Shown here in pieces: positions 25,997 to 34,671 of a DNA stretch of 64,000 nt (positions are counted from its first letter, which is position 1; each line of letters begins with the position of its first letter). The position numbers were made by a program, and so were the translations under genes. This DNA comes from Cohnella zeiphila (GTDB taxonomy: Bacteria > Bacillota > Bacilli > Paenibacillales > Paenibacillaceae). Location of the stretch: NCBI RefSeq assembly GCF_014212055.1, contig NZ_JACJVO010000020.1:1-64000 (forward strand), in the 5' to 3' direction. The notes beneath the pieces were generated by a model. That model searched no databases, was not told where the DNA came from, and saw nothing but the letters and a program-made list of their open reading frames with translations.

Positions 25997-28261
25997 CTAG
26001 ATCGCCTTGCTGGAGCCGGCATACAGCTTGCGGTACTCGCCCGGAGTGACGCCGGAGCAGCGCTTGAACATGCGGATGAAGGAGTTGACGTTCTGGTAGC
26101 CGACGAGACCGGCCACGTCCTGGATGCGCAGCTCCAGGTTCATCAACAGCTCCTTCGCCCGATTGATTCGGAGCTCGTTCAAATAGTCGCTGAAGTTGGT
26201 TCCGGTCTTCTCCTTGAAGTAGCCGGATAAATATCCCGGCGTCAGGTTCAGCTTGTCCGCGACGGAATCCAGGTTGACGTCTTCGCAGAAGTGGGTTTCC
26301 AGGTATTCGGCGACAAAGGAGGCGATCGGATCTTTCGCTTCGTTTTTCTCCGCAATGGCGGCAAGCGCGGGGCGGATGAGCTCCCGAAGCCACTCCTGGT
26401 ACTGCCTTACGGAATAAAATCGGCTCAGGGGCTCGAAGGACGGGAAGCGGCCGCCTTCCATGAGGACGTGCAGGCTCAGGCTCAGCTTGGCCAACGTTTT
26501 CTCGGCCTGCTCCGCGACGCCCCGCGCAAAATCCTGAAATTCTCCGACCGCCGCGTCCCTCCGCTTCAACGACCCAAGCTGCCGGTCGATCCATTCGAAT
26601 ACGGCCGTTTCGTTGCCCGCCAGAATCAGCGTGGGCAGCTCCTCTCCCGGAATCAGCTTCAGGCGTCCCGGCCTGGCGGGGAAAGCTCCCGATACCGTCA
26701 AGATTTGCGTCTCTCCGTTCAAGCTCCGCTCTTTGAGTAAAACAGACAAGCGATTGTAGGCCTCCGTATAGGAGGTCGACGCCGTATAAACCGGACTTGC
26801 GGCGATCGTCAGGTACAGATAATCGTCCGCGCGAAGCAGCTGCTTCAGCGTATCGAGCGTTTGCAGAATCTCGTCTTGCGAGCCCGGCTGGAAAAGGAGC
26901 GACAGAAGCCGGTTCTGCTCGAGCTGCAGCGTTACGCCGTCGGCGGGGGAGAACAGGCTGTGGATGAGCTTGTGCAGCAGCAGCGTTTCGGCCTCGTATT
27001 CCTGCTCCGGGTTTTTGAAGCTGATCTCGTAGAGAACGGCGGCATAAGGCTTATCGGCCTGAATCTCTTCCAGATCCGCCAGGTTCGGGTTCATCGGAAT
27101 GTTCTTTACCTTATTGGTATAGGCGTACTGGCGCACCAGCGTGTTTTTCGTATCGAGATCCGTGCGAATGCGCTCGTTCGTCTGCAGGATGCGGCTCATG
27201 CCGTCCCTCAGAAGGGCATATTCCCGAATGTTGCTTGTCGGCAGCTCCGAGGCCGAATCGCGCTCCAGCATCGCGATGATCCGGCGCAGCGGATTGTTGA
27301 GCCGGAGGCTGGAGAAGACCGAGGCGAACAGGCTGATCAGCACCGCGGCGACGAGCAGGGACACCAGCAGCAGGTTCAGCTTCATCATTTCGGAATTGAT
27401 GCTGGCGATCGGGACGACGCGGACATACGTAAAGCCGGTAACGGCTCCTTTCGTATAGAAGTAATACTGATCGCCGCTCCTCTGGTGAAGCGTTCCTTCC
27501 TTGAAAGAGGCCGGTACCTGTACCTCCGCTTGAGGCCGGGAGGAGAAAACCGGTTTCCCTTCCCCGTCCAAAATGTAGAACGACGATTCGCCCGATCGGC
27601 CGTATGCGGAATACAGCTGCTGCGGATTCACCATGAGAAGGCCGTACACGTTCTCATACGGCACCGCCTTGAACAATATCGGCATCAGCTGCCCGAGCGG
27701 ACGGTCGTAGCTCATCGTTTTCTCGGAGAAGGCGGCGGCGGGCAGAATCTGCATAAAGGAATGGCCGGCCGAGATCCGGTCCCAGTAATCGAACGGATAC
27801 GTCTCGCTGGAATAGTAGCGGGTGAACATGTCCTCGATGCTGCTGGTCCCTTCCTTTTCCAGCACGTAGCCGGCATCCCGAAAGACGAGAATGAAGTTGT
27901 CGAGATGAAGAAACGGATTGGTATAAAGCGCAGCCAGGTCGTCCTTGACTTCGGGAATGATGTCATAGCGCCGGTTGTCCTTGACATGGTTCAGAATTTC
28001 GAGGTTGACGGTCCATCGGTCGGATTGGGCGAGGGAGAGAAGCATGTTCTGCATCATCTGAAAATGATTCTCGTAGCTGTCGACCGTCTGCTTCATGCCG
28101 AGCTCGTTGTAACGGACGATCTCGTGATAGAGCTTCCTGCTCAAATAGAGGTAGGCGAACAGATTGAACGAAGCCAGCAGGACGATGACGCTGAGGAAGC
28201 CGATCATCAGCTTGACGAACAACGTATTAAAGGAAAGCTTGAATCCGGCTTGTTTTCTCAC
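25997..28261 (-). CDS. Membrane-bound AraC-family regulator
   Basis: This 754-aa one-component regulator has a transmembrane helix near 14-36 and a second near 285-307. Between them is an extracellular Cache-like sensor containing SSFYILDGEGKPVFSS. The cytoplasmic portion ends in an AraC domain (about 650-750) with VNLDSVADKLNLTPGYLSGY and LRIQDVAGLVGYQNVNSFIR and the terminal GVTPGEYR. Two in-frame GTG codons are possible; the one at 28261 lies about ten bases from GAGGGGG and is preferred. It is transcribed away from the LplB/YtcP/LplA-type importer that it probably controls. Confidence 0.88.
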   Translation of the reverse strand: MRKQAGFKLSFNTLFVKLMIGFLSVIVLLASFNLFAYLYLSRKLYHEIVRYNELGMKQTVDSYENHFQMMQNMLLSLAQSDRWTVNLEILNHVKDNRRYDIIPEVKDDLAALYTNPFLHLDNFILVFRDAGYVLEKEGTSSIEDMFTRYYSSETYPFDYWDRISAGHSFMQILPAAAFSEKTMSYDRPLGQLMPILFKAVPYENVYGLLMVNPQQLYSAYGRSGESSFYILDGEGKPVFSSRPQAEVQVPASFKEGTLHQRSGDQYYFYTKGAVTGFTYVRVVPIASINSEMMKLNLLLVSLLVAAVLISLFASVFSSLRLNNPLRRIIAMLERDSASELPTSNIREYALLRDGMSRILQTNERIRTDLDTKNTLVRQYAYTNKVKNIPMNPNLADLEEIQADKPYAAVLYEISFKNPEQEYEAETLLLHKLIHSLFSPADGVTLQLEQNRLLSLLFQPGSQDEILQTLDTLKQLLRADDYLYLTIAASPVYTASTSYTEAYNRLSVLLKERSLNGETQILTVSGAFPARPGRLKLIPGEELPTLILAGNETAVFEWIDRQLGSLKRRDAAVGEFQDFARGVAEQAEKTLAKLSLSLHVLMEGGRFPSFEPLSRFYSVRQYQEWLRELIRPALAAIAEKNEAKDPIASFVAEYLETHFCEDVNLDSVADKLNLTPGYLSGYFKEKTGTNFSDYLNELRINRAKELLMNLELRIQDVAGLVGYQNVNSFIRMFKRCSGVTPGEYRKLYAGSSKAI

Positions 28262-28554
28262 GATAAGATGGCCCCCTCGGAACACAGCCTCAAGTCATCT
28301 ATTTTACATTCCTCTAATAAATCCATCATACCGTTTGGTGCCGGAAACGAACAATATGCACTTTTGCAGATTCATATTCAATTGTTCCGCTATCCGCTCA
28401 AATGGCGATCGATGCTATGATGTGAAGATTTATTTCTCGAAAATGGCTGATTATAATGCGAGTACACCGGTTTCGAGAGGATGCGGGAAGTTCATGGTAT
28501 TTTAGAGTTACTTATTGTTACATGGATTTTACTTCAAGTCAAGGAGACGTGCGT
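28262..28554. promoter_or_regulatory. Divergent regulator-importer region with -10 candidate
   Basis: A TATAAT at 28452-28457 lies 97 bases before the permease start, with only TTTATT (28429-28434) at a 17-bp spacing. A weak -35 is expected for a promoter that needs an activator, and the divergent AraC protein is the obvious one. The region is AT-rich; no other gene was found. Confidence 0.4.
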
Positions 28555-29472
28555 ATGGCTTCTTCGTCGTCCAGGTTCAGGCGAATCTGGCAAAACAACA
28601 TCTACTTATGGCTTCTGTTCCTGCCCTGCCTTCTCTATTATCTCATTTTCCGATACGCGCCGATGTTCGGGCTCGTGATCACGTTCAAGGACTACAACCT
28701 GTTCCGAGGGGTCTGGGGCAGCCCGTGGGTGGGCTTGAAGTATTACCGGCTGTTTCTGAACAATCCGGATTTCTGGCCGCTGATGAAGAATACCTTTCTT
28801 CTCGGCTTCTATAAGCTGGTTTTCGGCTTTCCGGCTCCGATCCTGTTGGCTCTGCTTCTGAACGAGCTGCGGAAGGCGACGATGAAACGGTTCGTGCAGA
28901 CGGTAAGCTATCTGCCGCACTTCATCTCCAACGTTATCGTCGCCAGCATGGTGATCATGTTCCTGTCCCCGTCTGGGGGTCTGATCAACAACATGATCGA
29001 GTGGTTCGGCTTCAAGCCGATCAACTTCATGAACGAGCCGGGAATGTTTCGGGGCATCTACGTGGTCTCGGAAATCTGGCAGCATATCGGCTGGGAGACG
29101 ATCATTTATCTGGCGGCGCTGACCGCGGTCGACCCGCAGCTGTACGAAGCCGCGAGCATCGACGGGGCCAGCCGGATGCGGAAGATCTGGCACGTCACGC
29201 TGCCCGGCATCTCGCCGGCGATCGTGATCACGCTCATTCTGAATATCGGCCAGGTGCTGGAGATCGGATTCGAGAAGGTGTATCTGATGCAAAATCCGGC
29301 TATCTACGATACGGCGGACATTATCAGCACCTACGTTTACCGGGTCGGGATGGAGCAAGGGAATTTCAGCTACGGATCGGCGATCGATCTGTTCATGGGC
29401 ATCATCTGCTTCATCTTTATCTACGGCGCCAACTGGATCAGCCGGCGCGCCAGCGAGACCAGCCTATGGTGA
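28555..29472 (+). CDS. Carbohydrate ABC permease, LplB-type
   Basis: This 305-aa permease belongs to the LplB/YtcP-associated family of CUT1 sugar importers. It has six predicted helices, the family start YLIFRYAPMFGLVITFKDYN and the coupling loop around YEAASIDGASRMRKIWHVTLP. A longer frame reaches 28456, but only the ATG at 28555 has AAGGAG at proper distance. It is 16 bases upstream of its partner permease. Confidence 0.92.
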   Translation: MASSSSRFRRIWQNNIYLWLLFLPCLLYYLIFRYAPMFGLVITFKDYNLFRGVWGSPWVGLKYYRLFLNNPDFWPLMKNTFLLGFYKLVFGFPAPILLALLLNELRKATMKRFVQTVSYLPHFISNVIVASMVIMFLSPSGGLINNMIEWFGFKPINFMNEPGMFRGIYVVSEIWQHIGWETIIYLAALTAVDPQLYEAASIDGASRMRKIWHVTLPGISPAIVITLILNIGQVLEIGFEKVYLMQNPAIYDTADIISTYVYRVGMEQGNFSYGSAIDLFMGIICFIFIYGANWISRRASETSLW

Positions 29473-29488
29473 GAGGAGCCGACCGATC

Positions 29489-30358
29489 ATGAGAGAGCCG
29501 AAGCTGAGCCTATTCTCAATCGTCAGCGCCATTATATTGACGATCGTTGTCGCGGCGACGCTGTATCCGTTCGTACACATGCTGGCCGTATCGCTCAGCG
29601 GCGACGTCTATGTGATGAAGAATGAAGTGAACATTTGGCCGAAAGGGTTCAACTGGAGGATGTACGATCTGGTGCTTGGGGATCCGAAAATCTGGACTTC
29701 GTACAAAAATACGATCGTTTACACTTTGTTGGGGACCGCCATCTCGCTTGCGGTTACGTCCACGGGAGCCTATGCGCTCTCGCGCGCCCAAATGGCGTTC
29801 CGCGGGCCCCTGACGATGCTGATCGTGTTTACGATGTTTTTCAGCGGAGGCATGATTCCTACCTTTCTGGTCGTCCGGTCGCTGGGCCTGGTGGACACGA
29901 TCTGGGGGATGGTGCTTCCCGGCGCCGCCAGCACGTGGAACCTGATCCTGATGCGGACGTTCTTCTCCGGCATCCCGAAGGAGCTGGAGGAGTCCGGCCG
30001 CATGGACGGCCTGAACGACATCGGCATTTTCCTTCGCATCATGGTCCCGCTGTCGAAGGCATCCTTCGCCACCATCGCCCTTTTTTATGCCGTGGGCTTA
30101 TGGAACAACTTTCTTTATCCGCTCCTGTACTTGCGCACGCCGGACCTGTTCCCCTTGCAGGTGCTGCTCCGGAATCTCGTGCTCGCCGGCAGCGCAAGTT
30201 CGGGAGATGTGACCCGGATCGGAGGTGATAACCTTGTCGTTGAAGAATCGTTGAAGTATGCCACCATCATGGTATCCACGCTTCCGATTCTGATCGTCTA
30301 TCCTTTCGTGCAGAAGTACTTTGTCAAGGGGGCGATGATTGGGGCGGTCAAAGGCTGA
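29489..30358 (+). CDS. Carbohydrate ABC permease, YtcP-type
   Basis: This 289-aa permease pairs with the preceding LplB-type subunit. It has the YtcP-family landmarks YPFVHMLAVSLSG, MFFSGGMIPTFLVVRSLGLVD and the coupling loop LEESGRMDGLNDIGIFLRI, and ends in GAMIGAVKG. No ATPase gene is present in the cluster. That is typical of these systems, which borrow a shared MsmK/MsmX-type ATPase encoded elsewhere. Confidence 0.92.
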   Translation: MREPKLSLFSIVSAIILTIVVAATLYPFVHMLAVSLSGDVYVMKNEVNIWPKGFNWRMYDLVLGDPKIWTSYKNTIVYTLLGTAISLAVTSTGAYALSRAQMAFRGPLTMLIVFTMFFSGGMIPTFLVVRSLGLVDTIWGMVLPGAASTWNLILMRTFFSGIPKELEESGRMDGLNDIGIFLRIMVPLSKASFATIALFYAVGLWNNFLYPLLYLRTPDLFPLQVLLRNLVLAGSASSGDVTRIGGDNLVVEESLKYATIMVSTLPILIVYPFVQKYFVKGAMIGAVKG

Positions 30359-30388
30359 CAGCAAAAAAAACAAGAGGAGCTGAGCGAT

Positions 30389-31996
30389 TTGAGAAAGAAT
30401 CTGAAAACGTACGCCGGGCTTGCACTGACTCCCATCCTGACGGCGGCCTTGCTGGCCGCTTGCGGCGGGAATTCGAATAACGGCGAACCGTCTTCCGGAG
30501 CAAACGCATCGCCGAGCGCATCGCCGAGCGCCGCGCCTTCCTCCTCCGGAAGCGTGCAGGAAGCGTCCGCGCTGCCGAGCAAGACGTTCAAGGCGCTGCT
30601 CGACAATAATGCGACCTTCCCGTATTCGAAGGACTGGCCGATCTGGAAATGGATCAAAGACAAGACGGGGGTCACGCTCGACGTGCAAACCCCTTCCGGC
30701 AAGCTGAGCGATTCCCTGAATCTGGCGGTCGCGTCCAACGCGATGCCCGACCTCATGTATATGCCCAATCGCCAGGAGTCCAACAAATTCGGCCAGCAGG
30801 GAGCGCTCGTGGACATTCTGAAGTATGTCGACGAAATGCCGAACCTGAAGGCGTGGATGGAGAAGTATCCGGACGAAGCGAAGGCCGCGCTGTCCGCGGA
30901 CGGGAAAATGTACATGTTCCCGAACCAGGGCTTCGGCGAGACAAACCGGATGATCTGGATGTACCGGAAAGACGTGTTCGATAAGGAAGGCATTCAAGTT
31001 CCGACCACTTACGACGAACTGTATCAGGCGCTGAAAACGCTGAAAGCAAAGTATCCGGACAGCTACCCGCTCTCGATCCGCTACGGGCAAATCCCGGACG
31101 AGATGAACATGAACATGACGGTGAACTTCGGGACGGGCGAAGGGGCTTACTACGATTTCGACAAGAAGGAATGGCGCTACGGTCCGATCGAGGACAATTA
31201 CAAGGCGATGGTCGAGACCTGGAAAAAGTTCTATGACGACGGCCTCATTCCGCCGGACTTCCTCTCCCTTCAGACGAAGCAGTGGCAGGACATGATGTCC
31301 ACCGGCAAATCGTTCGTGACGATCGATTACATCAGCCGCATCGACTTCTTCAATAATGCCATGCAGCAGGAAAACCCGGACTTCAACATGCAGTTCTTGC
31401 CGCCTCCGGCCGGCATTCCGGGCGGCAAACAGCTGAATCCGTACTTCCACTATCTCGAAGGCGGCTTGACGGTGGCCTCCACCTCCAAGCAAATCGACGA
31501 CATCATGAAGTACATGGATTTCTTCTATTCGGAAGAAGGCCGCACGCTGGCCAGCTGGGGCGTGGAGGGCGAATCGTACGAGAAGAGCGGCGATACGCTC
31601 AAGTTCTTGCCGAAGTATACGGACATCACGGAGACGCGGAAGGAGACCGGCCTGCAGACGAGCGGCACCTACACGTGGATCGACTTCGATTCCGATCTGT
31701 CGCTGTTCTCCGAGAGCCTCAAGAACGCCTATACCGAAGCAACCAAGTACGATCCGCCGGCGATGCAGCCGCGCCCGGCTTTCACGGAGCAGGAGAACGA
31801 AGTCATCTCGCTGACCGGCCAGGCGATCAAGAAGCACCGGGACGAGAGCTTCGCCAAATTCGTCACCGGCTCGAGAAGCTTAAGCGAGTGGGACAAGTAT
31901 GTCGAAGAAATGAAGAACCTCGGCGTGGACAAGCTTCTGGACACGTACAAAACGGCCTACGATCGCGTTCAAAAAGTGGAACTGAACGTGAAGTGA
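30389..31996 (+). CDS. Extracellular sugar-binding lipoprotein (LplA/YtcQ-type)
   Basis: This 535-aa lipoprotein has a lipobox LAAC with Cys25, a Ser/Ala/Pro-rich tether (about 28-60) and a large family-1 type binding domain. DWPIWKWIKDKTGVTLD and NAMPDLMYM near the N-terminus are typical of the long LplA/YtcQ proteins that accompany LplB/YtcP permeases. The start is TTG with AAGAGGAG upstream. These proteins bind oligosaccharides released from complex glycans. A GH18-like secreted protein and a GH20 enzyme follow, favouring an amino-sugar glycan. Confidence 0.9.
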   Translation: MRKNLKTYAGLALTPILTAALLAACGGNSNNGEPSSGANASPSASPSAAPSSSGSVQEASALPSKTFKALLDNNATFPYSKDWPIWKWIKDKTGVTLDVQTPSGKLSDSLNLAVASNAMPDLMYMPNRQESNKFGQQGALVDILKYVDEMPNLKAWMEKYPDEAKAALSADGKMYMFPNQGFGETNRMIWMYRKDVFDKEGIQVPTTYDELYQALKTLKAKYPDSYPLSIRYGQIPDEMNMNMTVNFGTGEGAYYDFDKKEWRYGPIEDNYKAMVETWKKFYDDGLIPPDFLSLQTKQWQDMMSTGKSFVTIDYISRIDFFNNAMQQENPDFNMQFLPPPAGIPGGKQLNPYFHYLEGGLTVASTSKQIDDIMKYMDFFYSEEGRTLASWGVEGESYEKSGDTLKFLPKYTDITETRKETGLQTSGTYTWIDFDSDLSLFSESLKNAYTEATKYDPPAMQPRPAFTEQENEVISLTGQAIKKHRDESFAKFVTGSRSLSEWDKYVEEMKNLGVDKLLDTYKTAYDRVQKVELNVK

Positions 31997-32004
31997 GTCG
32001 GCAA

Positions 32005-32034
32005 GAGCGGGCGCCTCTTGAGAGAGGGGCGCTC
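32005..32034 (+). other. Stem-loop after the binding-protein gene
   Basis: GAGCG...CCTCT (from 32005) pairs imperfectly with AGAGG...CGCTC (to 32034). No T run follows, so it is more likely an mRNA-stabilising structure or partial terminator than a full stop. Confidence 0.4.
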
Positions 32035-32087
32035 GCGTATCGGAGGTTTTATTGGATAACAACATCTAATCGAAAGGATGGGTTATC

Positions 32088-34652
32088 GTGAACGGAATGG
32101 CGCGTTTATTCAAGCGGCGGCAGGGGATTGCGCTTATCCTGTCGCTGCTGCTTCTGGTGGCCGGCTTCGCCATGTCTCCGTCCCGCGCCCATGCGGAGTC
32201 GGCGATTACGCTGGATTCTCCGGCGGCGGGAGCCGCGGTCTCCGGAGGCATCGTTCAAGTGAGCGGTACGTATTCGGGCGTCTATGATGTCGTTCTTTAT
32301 ATTAATGGCACCGACCAGGAGCCGGTGCGAATGGACGATCCGGATGGGGACGATGCCGGAACATGGTCGTACGAGCTGGACGCCTCCGCTTATAACGGAG
32401 GCATCGAATTGACCGCGCGGGGGCTCGATACGGCTACCCGTTACGGGGTGTGGAGCCCTACCGTCGCTCTGCAGGTCGACAATCCGTCCGCTTCGGTCCC
32501 CGAGGTGACCATCACGAGCCCGGCGGAAGGCGTATCTTTAAGAGGGATGGTATGGGTGGAGGTTCAGGCGGCATCCGCGCTCCCCGTCTCGCATGTGCAA
32601 ATTCGGCTGAATCACGGCGAATGGCAGGAGGCCAAGCGCAGCGGAACCAAGTACGTGTACGGCTGGAATACGGCGCAAGTCGGCAATCGGACGGTCAGCC
32701 TGGAGGCCCGCGCTTCGAACGCTGCAGGACGATACGGCTACAGCTCCACTGTCTATGCCAAGGTAGGCCAGGGAACGAACGAACCTTTTCGCATGCAGAA
32801 TCAGGACCGGGCGATGTGGGTCTGGGAGCCGGAGAGCTACAAGCTGCTGCTGAATCCGGGCTCGAGATCGGTGCTGGAAAGCTTCGTCCGCGACACGCAG
32901 ACGTTCGGTTCCGATCCGGTCACGACCCTTTACCTGGCGGTCGGAAGCTATGCCGGCTATGAGGCGCTGGAAGGGCAGGCCGGACAGCTCAAGTCGTTCA
33001 TCCGCTGGGCGCACGGCAAGAACCTGCAGGTGTATGCGCTCATCGCCGGGGGCACGACTCCGCCTTATATGGGCGCTTACGAGCGTTATCATCCGCTTGC
33101 GGTGCGCGAGATCGAGCAGATCATCAACTATAATCTGGCCGCCGCGACCGACGAGAAGTTCGACGGCGTCAACGTCGATATCGAGCCGTATATTTCCCCG
33201 GATTTCAAGGATCCGAGCAAGTTTTTGCAGACGGAGTACCTGGACGTTCTCCAAAAGATGATCGATCGCCGCGACGCCGCCGGCATCAATCTTCCGTTCG
33301 GTCCGGCTATTCCCAAATGGTTCGATTCTTCGGACCAAGGGGCGGACATTGCCTGGAACGGCTCGACCAAGTGGCTGTCCGAGCATATACAGGACATAAC
33401 GGACTATATCTCGATCATGGACTACCGGGATACGGCGGACGGCGGGGCGGGCATCATCGCCGGGGCGCAAGGAGAAATCGCGTATGCCGAGCGGATCGGC
33501 AAGCCGAACTCCGTCGTCATCGGCGTGGAGACATCGGATATCGCCGACAGCGGCGATCCGGAGACGATTACGTTCCAGGAAGAAGGGCGCGGGCAGCTGG
33601 AGACCGAGCTGGACAAAGTGTATGCGGCCTTCGGCGCGAGCAGCGCGTTCGGCGGCATCGCCGTTCATCACTACGATTCCTATCGGACGCTGCCTTCTTT
33701 CTGGGGCGAAGGGAGCGTGGCCTGGACGCCGCCGGCCGACACGGAAGCGCCTTCCGCCGTTCGGAGCGGACCGGTCGCCGCGGCTGTCGACTATCAGACG
33801 GTGAACCTCGGCTACGGCATGGCGACCGACAATTCCGAGGTCGACCGCTATATCATCTACCGCGGCACGACGCCGGGATTTACTCCCACTGCGGCTAATA
33901 TCGCCGGCTTGTCCCGAAGCCTTTCCTTCCAGGATACCGGGCTTTTGCCGAACACGACTTACTACTACAAGGTTGCCGCCCGCGACCTTCGGGGCAATAT
34001 CGGACCCGTCTCCGCCGAAGCGTCGGCGACGACGGGAAATACGGATTTGCTTCCGTTGATCGTAAAAGGAATGAATGTCGGCTATGCGTCGACGAAAGCT
34101 TCCGTGAAGCTGACGGTAGCCGACTACGCAACGGGAGAACCGCTGGTCGGCGCGTCCGCGGAAGGACGCTTCACGTATTCCGGCGGCCGTTACGCTGCCG
34201 GGAAGACAGGCCCGGACGGAACGGTCTCGCTGGATTCGGAGGGCATTCCCGCGGGCCGGCAAATCGGATTCGAGCCTCGCCGGATCGTCGTCCCTGGCTA
34301 TTACCACGCCAGCGCCTACGATCAGCCGTACACGACAGCGCTTGTTCCCTTTACGGGACTGAGCGGCTTGTCGGCCAGCGCGGGGACTTGGGACGCGCCG
34401 TTCGAAACCGGCAGAACGCGGTACACTCTAACGGTTCCCGCCTCGGTGAACGAACTCGCCGTCACGCCGGTCGCCGTCAGCGGCTCGAGCGTCGTCACGG
34501 TGAACGGTTCGCCGACCGCAAGCGGCACGGCTTCGGTCCCGGTCTCGATCGGCACCGGCCCGGCGGCGGTGAATATCCTCGTTTACAACGCGGACGGCAC
34601 GACGGATGCTTACCAATTGCAGGTAGCCAGAAGCGAATCGGCGAACAGCTAA
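32088..34652 (+). CDS. Secreted multidomain protein with GH18-like TIM-barrel core
   Basis: This 854-aa exported protein has a signal peptide (about 1-36). Two Ig-like sandwiches follow (about 38-130, 136-225), then a TIM-barrel-like region (about 235-550), a fibronectin type III domain (about 560-650), a small beta domain (about 655-745) and a C-terminal cadherin-like sandwich (about 755-850). In the barrel, Asp359-Gly-Val-Asn-Val-Asp-Ile-Glu366 matches the GH18 catalytic pattern DGxDxDxE except that the middle Asp is Asn362. It may be a diverged hydrolase of amino-sugar glycans or a binding protein. The GTG start has AAAGGAT eight bases upstream. The importer before it and GH20 gene after it suggest one pathway. 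Confidence 0.7.
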   Translation: MNGMARLFKRRQGIALILSLLLLVAGFAMSPSRAHAESAITLDSPAAGAAVSGGIVQVSGTYSGVYDVVLYINGTDQEPVRMDDPDGDDAGTWSYELDASAYNGGIELTARGLDTATRYGVWSPTVALQVDNPSASVPEVTITSPAEGVSLRGMVWVEVQAASALPVSHVQIRLNHGEWQEAKRSGTKYVYGWNTAQVGNRTVSLEARASNAAGRYGYSSTVYAKVGQGTNEPFRMQNQDRAMWVWEPESYKLLLNPGSRSVLESFVRDTQTFGSDPVTTLYLAVGSYAGYEALEGQAGQLKSFIRWAHGKNLQVYALIAGGTTPPYMGAYERYHPLAVREIEQIINYNLAAATDEKFDGVNVDIEPYISPDFKDPSKFLQTEYLDVLQKMIDRRDAAGINLPFGPAIPKWFDSSDQGADIAWNGSTKWLSEHIQDITDYISIMDYRDTADGGAGIIAGAQGEIAYAERIGKPNSVVIGVETSDIADSGDPETITFQEEGRGQLETELDKVYAAFGASSAFGGIAVHHYDSYRTLPSFWGEGSVAWTPPADTEAPSAVRSGPVAAAVDYQTVNLGYGMATDNSEVDRYIIYRGTTPGFTPTAANIAGLSRSLSFQDTGLLPNTTYYYKVAARDLRGNIGPVSAEASATTGNTDLLPLIVKGMNVGYASTKASVKLTVADYATGEPLVGASAEGRFTYSGGRYAAGKTGPDGTVSLDSEGIPAGRQIGFEPRRIVVPGYYHASAYDQPYTTALVPFTGLSGLSASAGTWDAPFETGRTRYTLTVPASVNELAVTPVAVSGSSVVTVNGSPTASGTASVPVSIGTGPAAVNILVYNADGTTDAYQLQVARSESANS

Positions 34653-34671
34653 CGACAGGAGGACATCAAGC

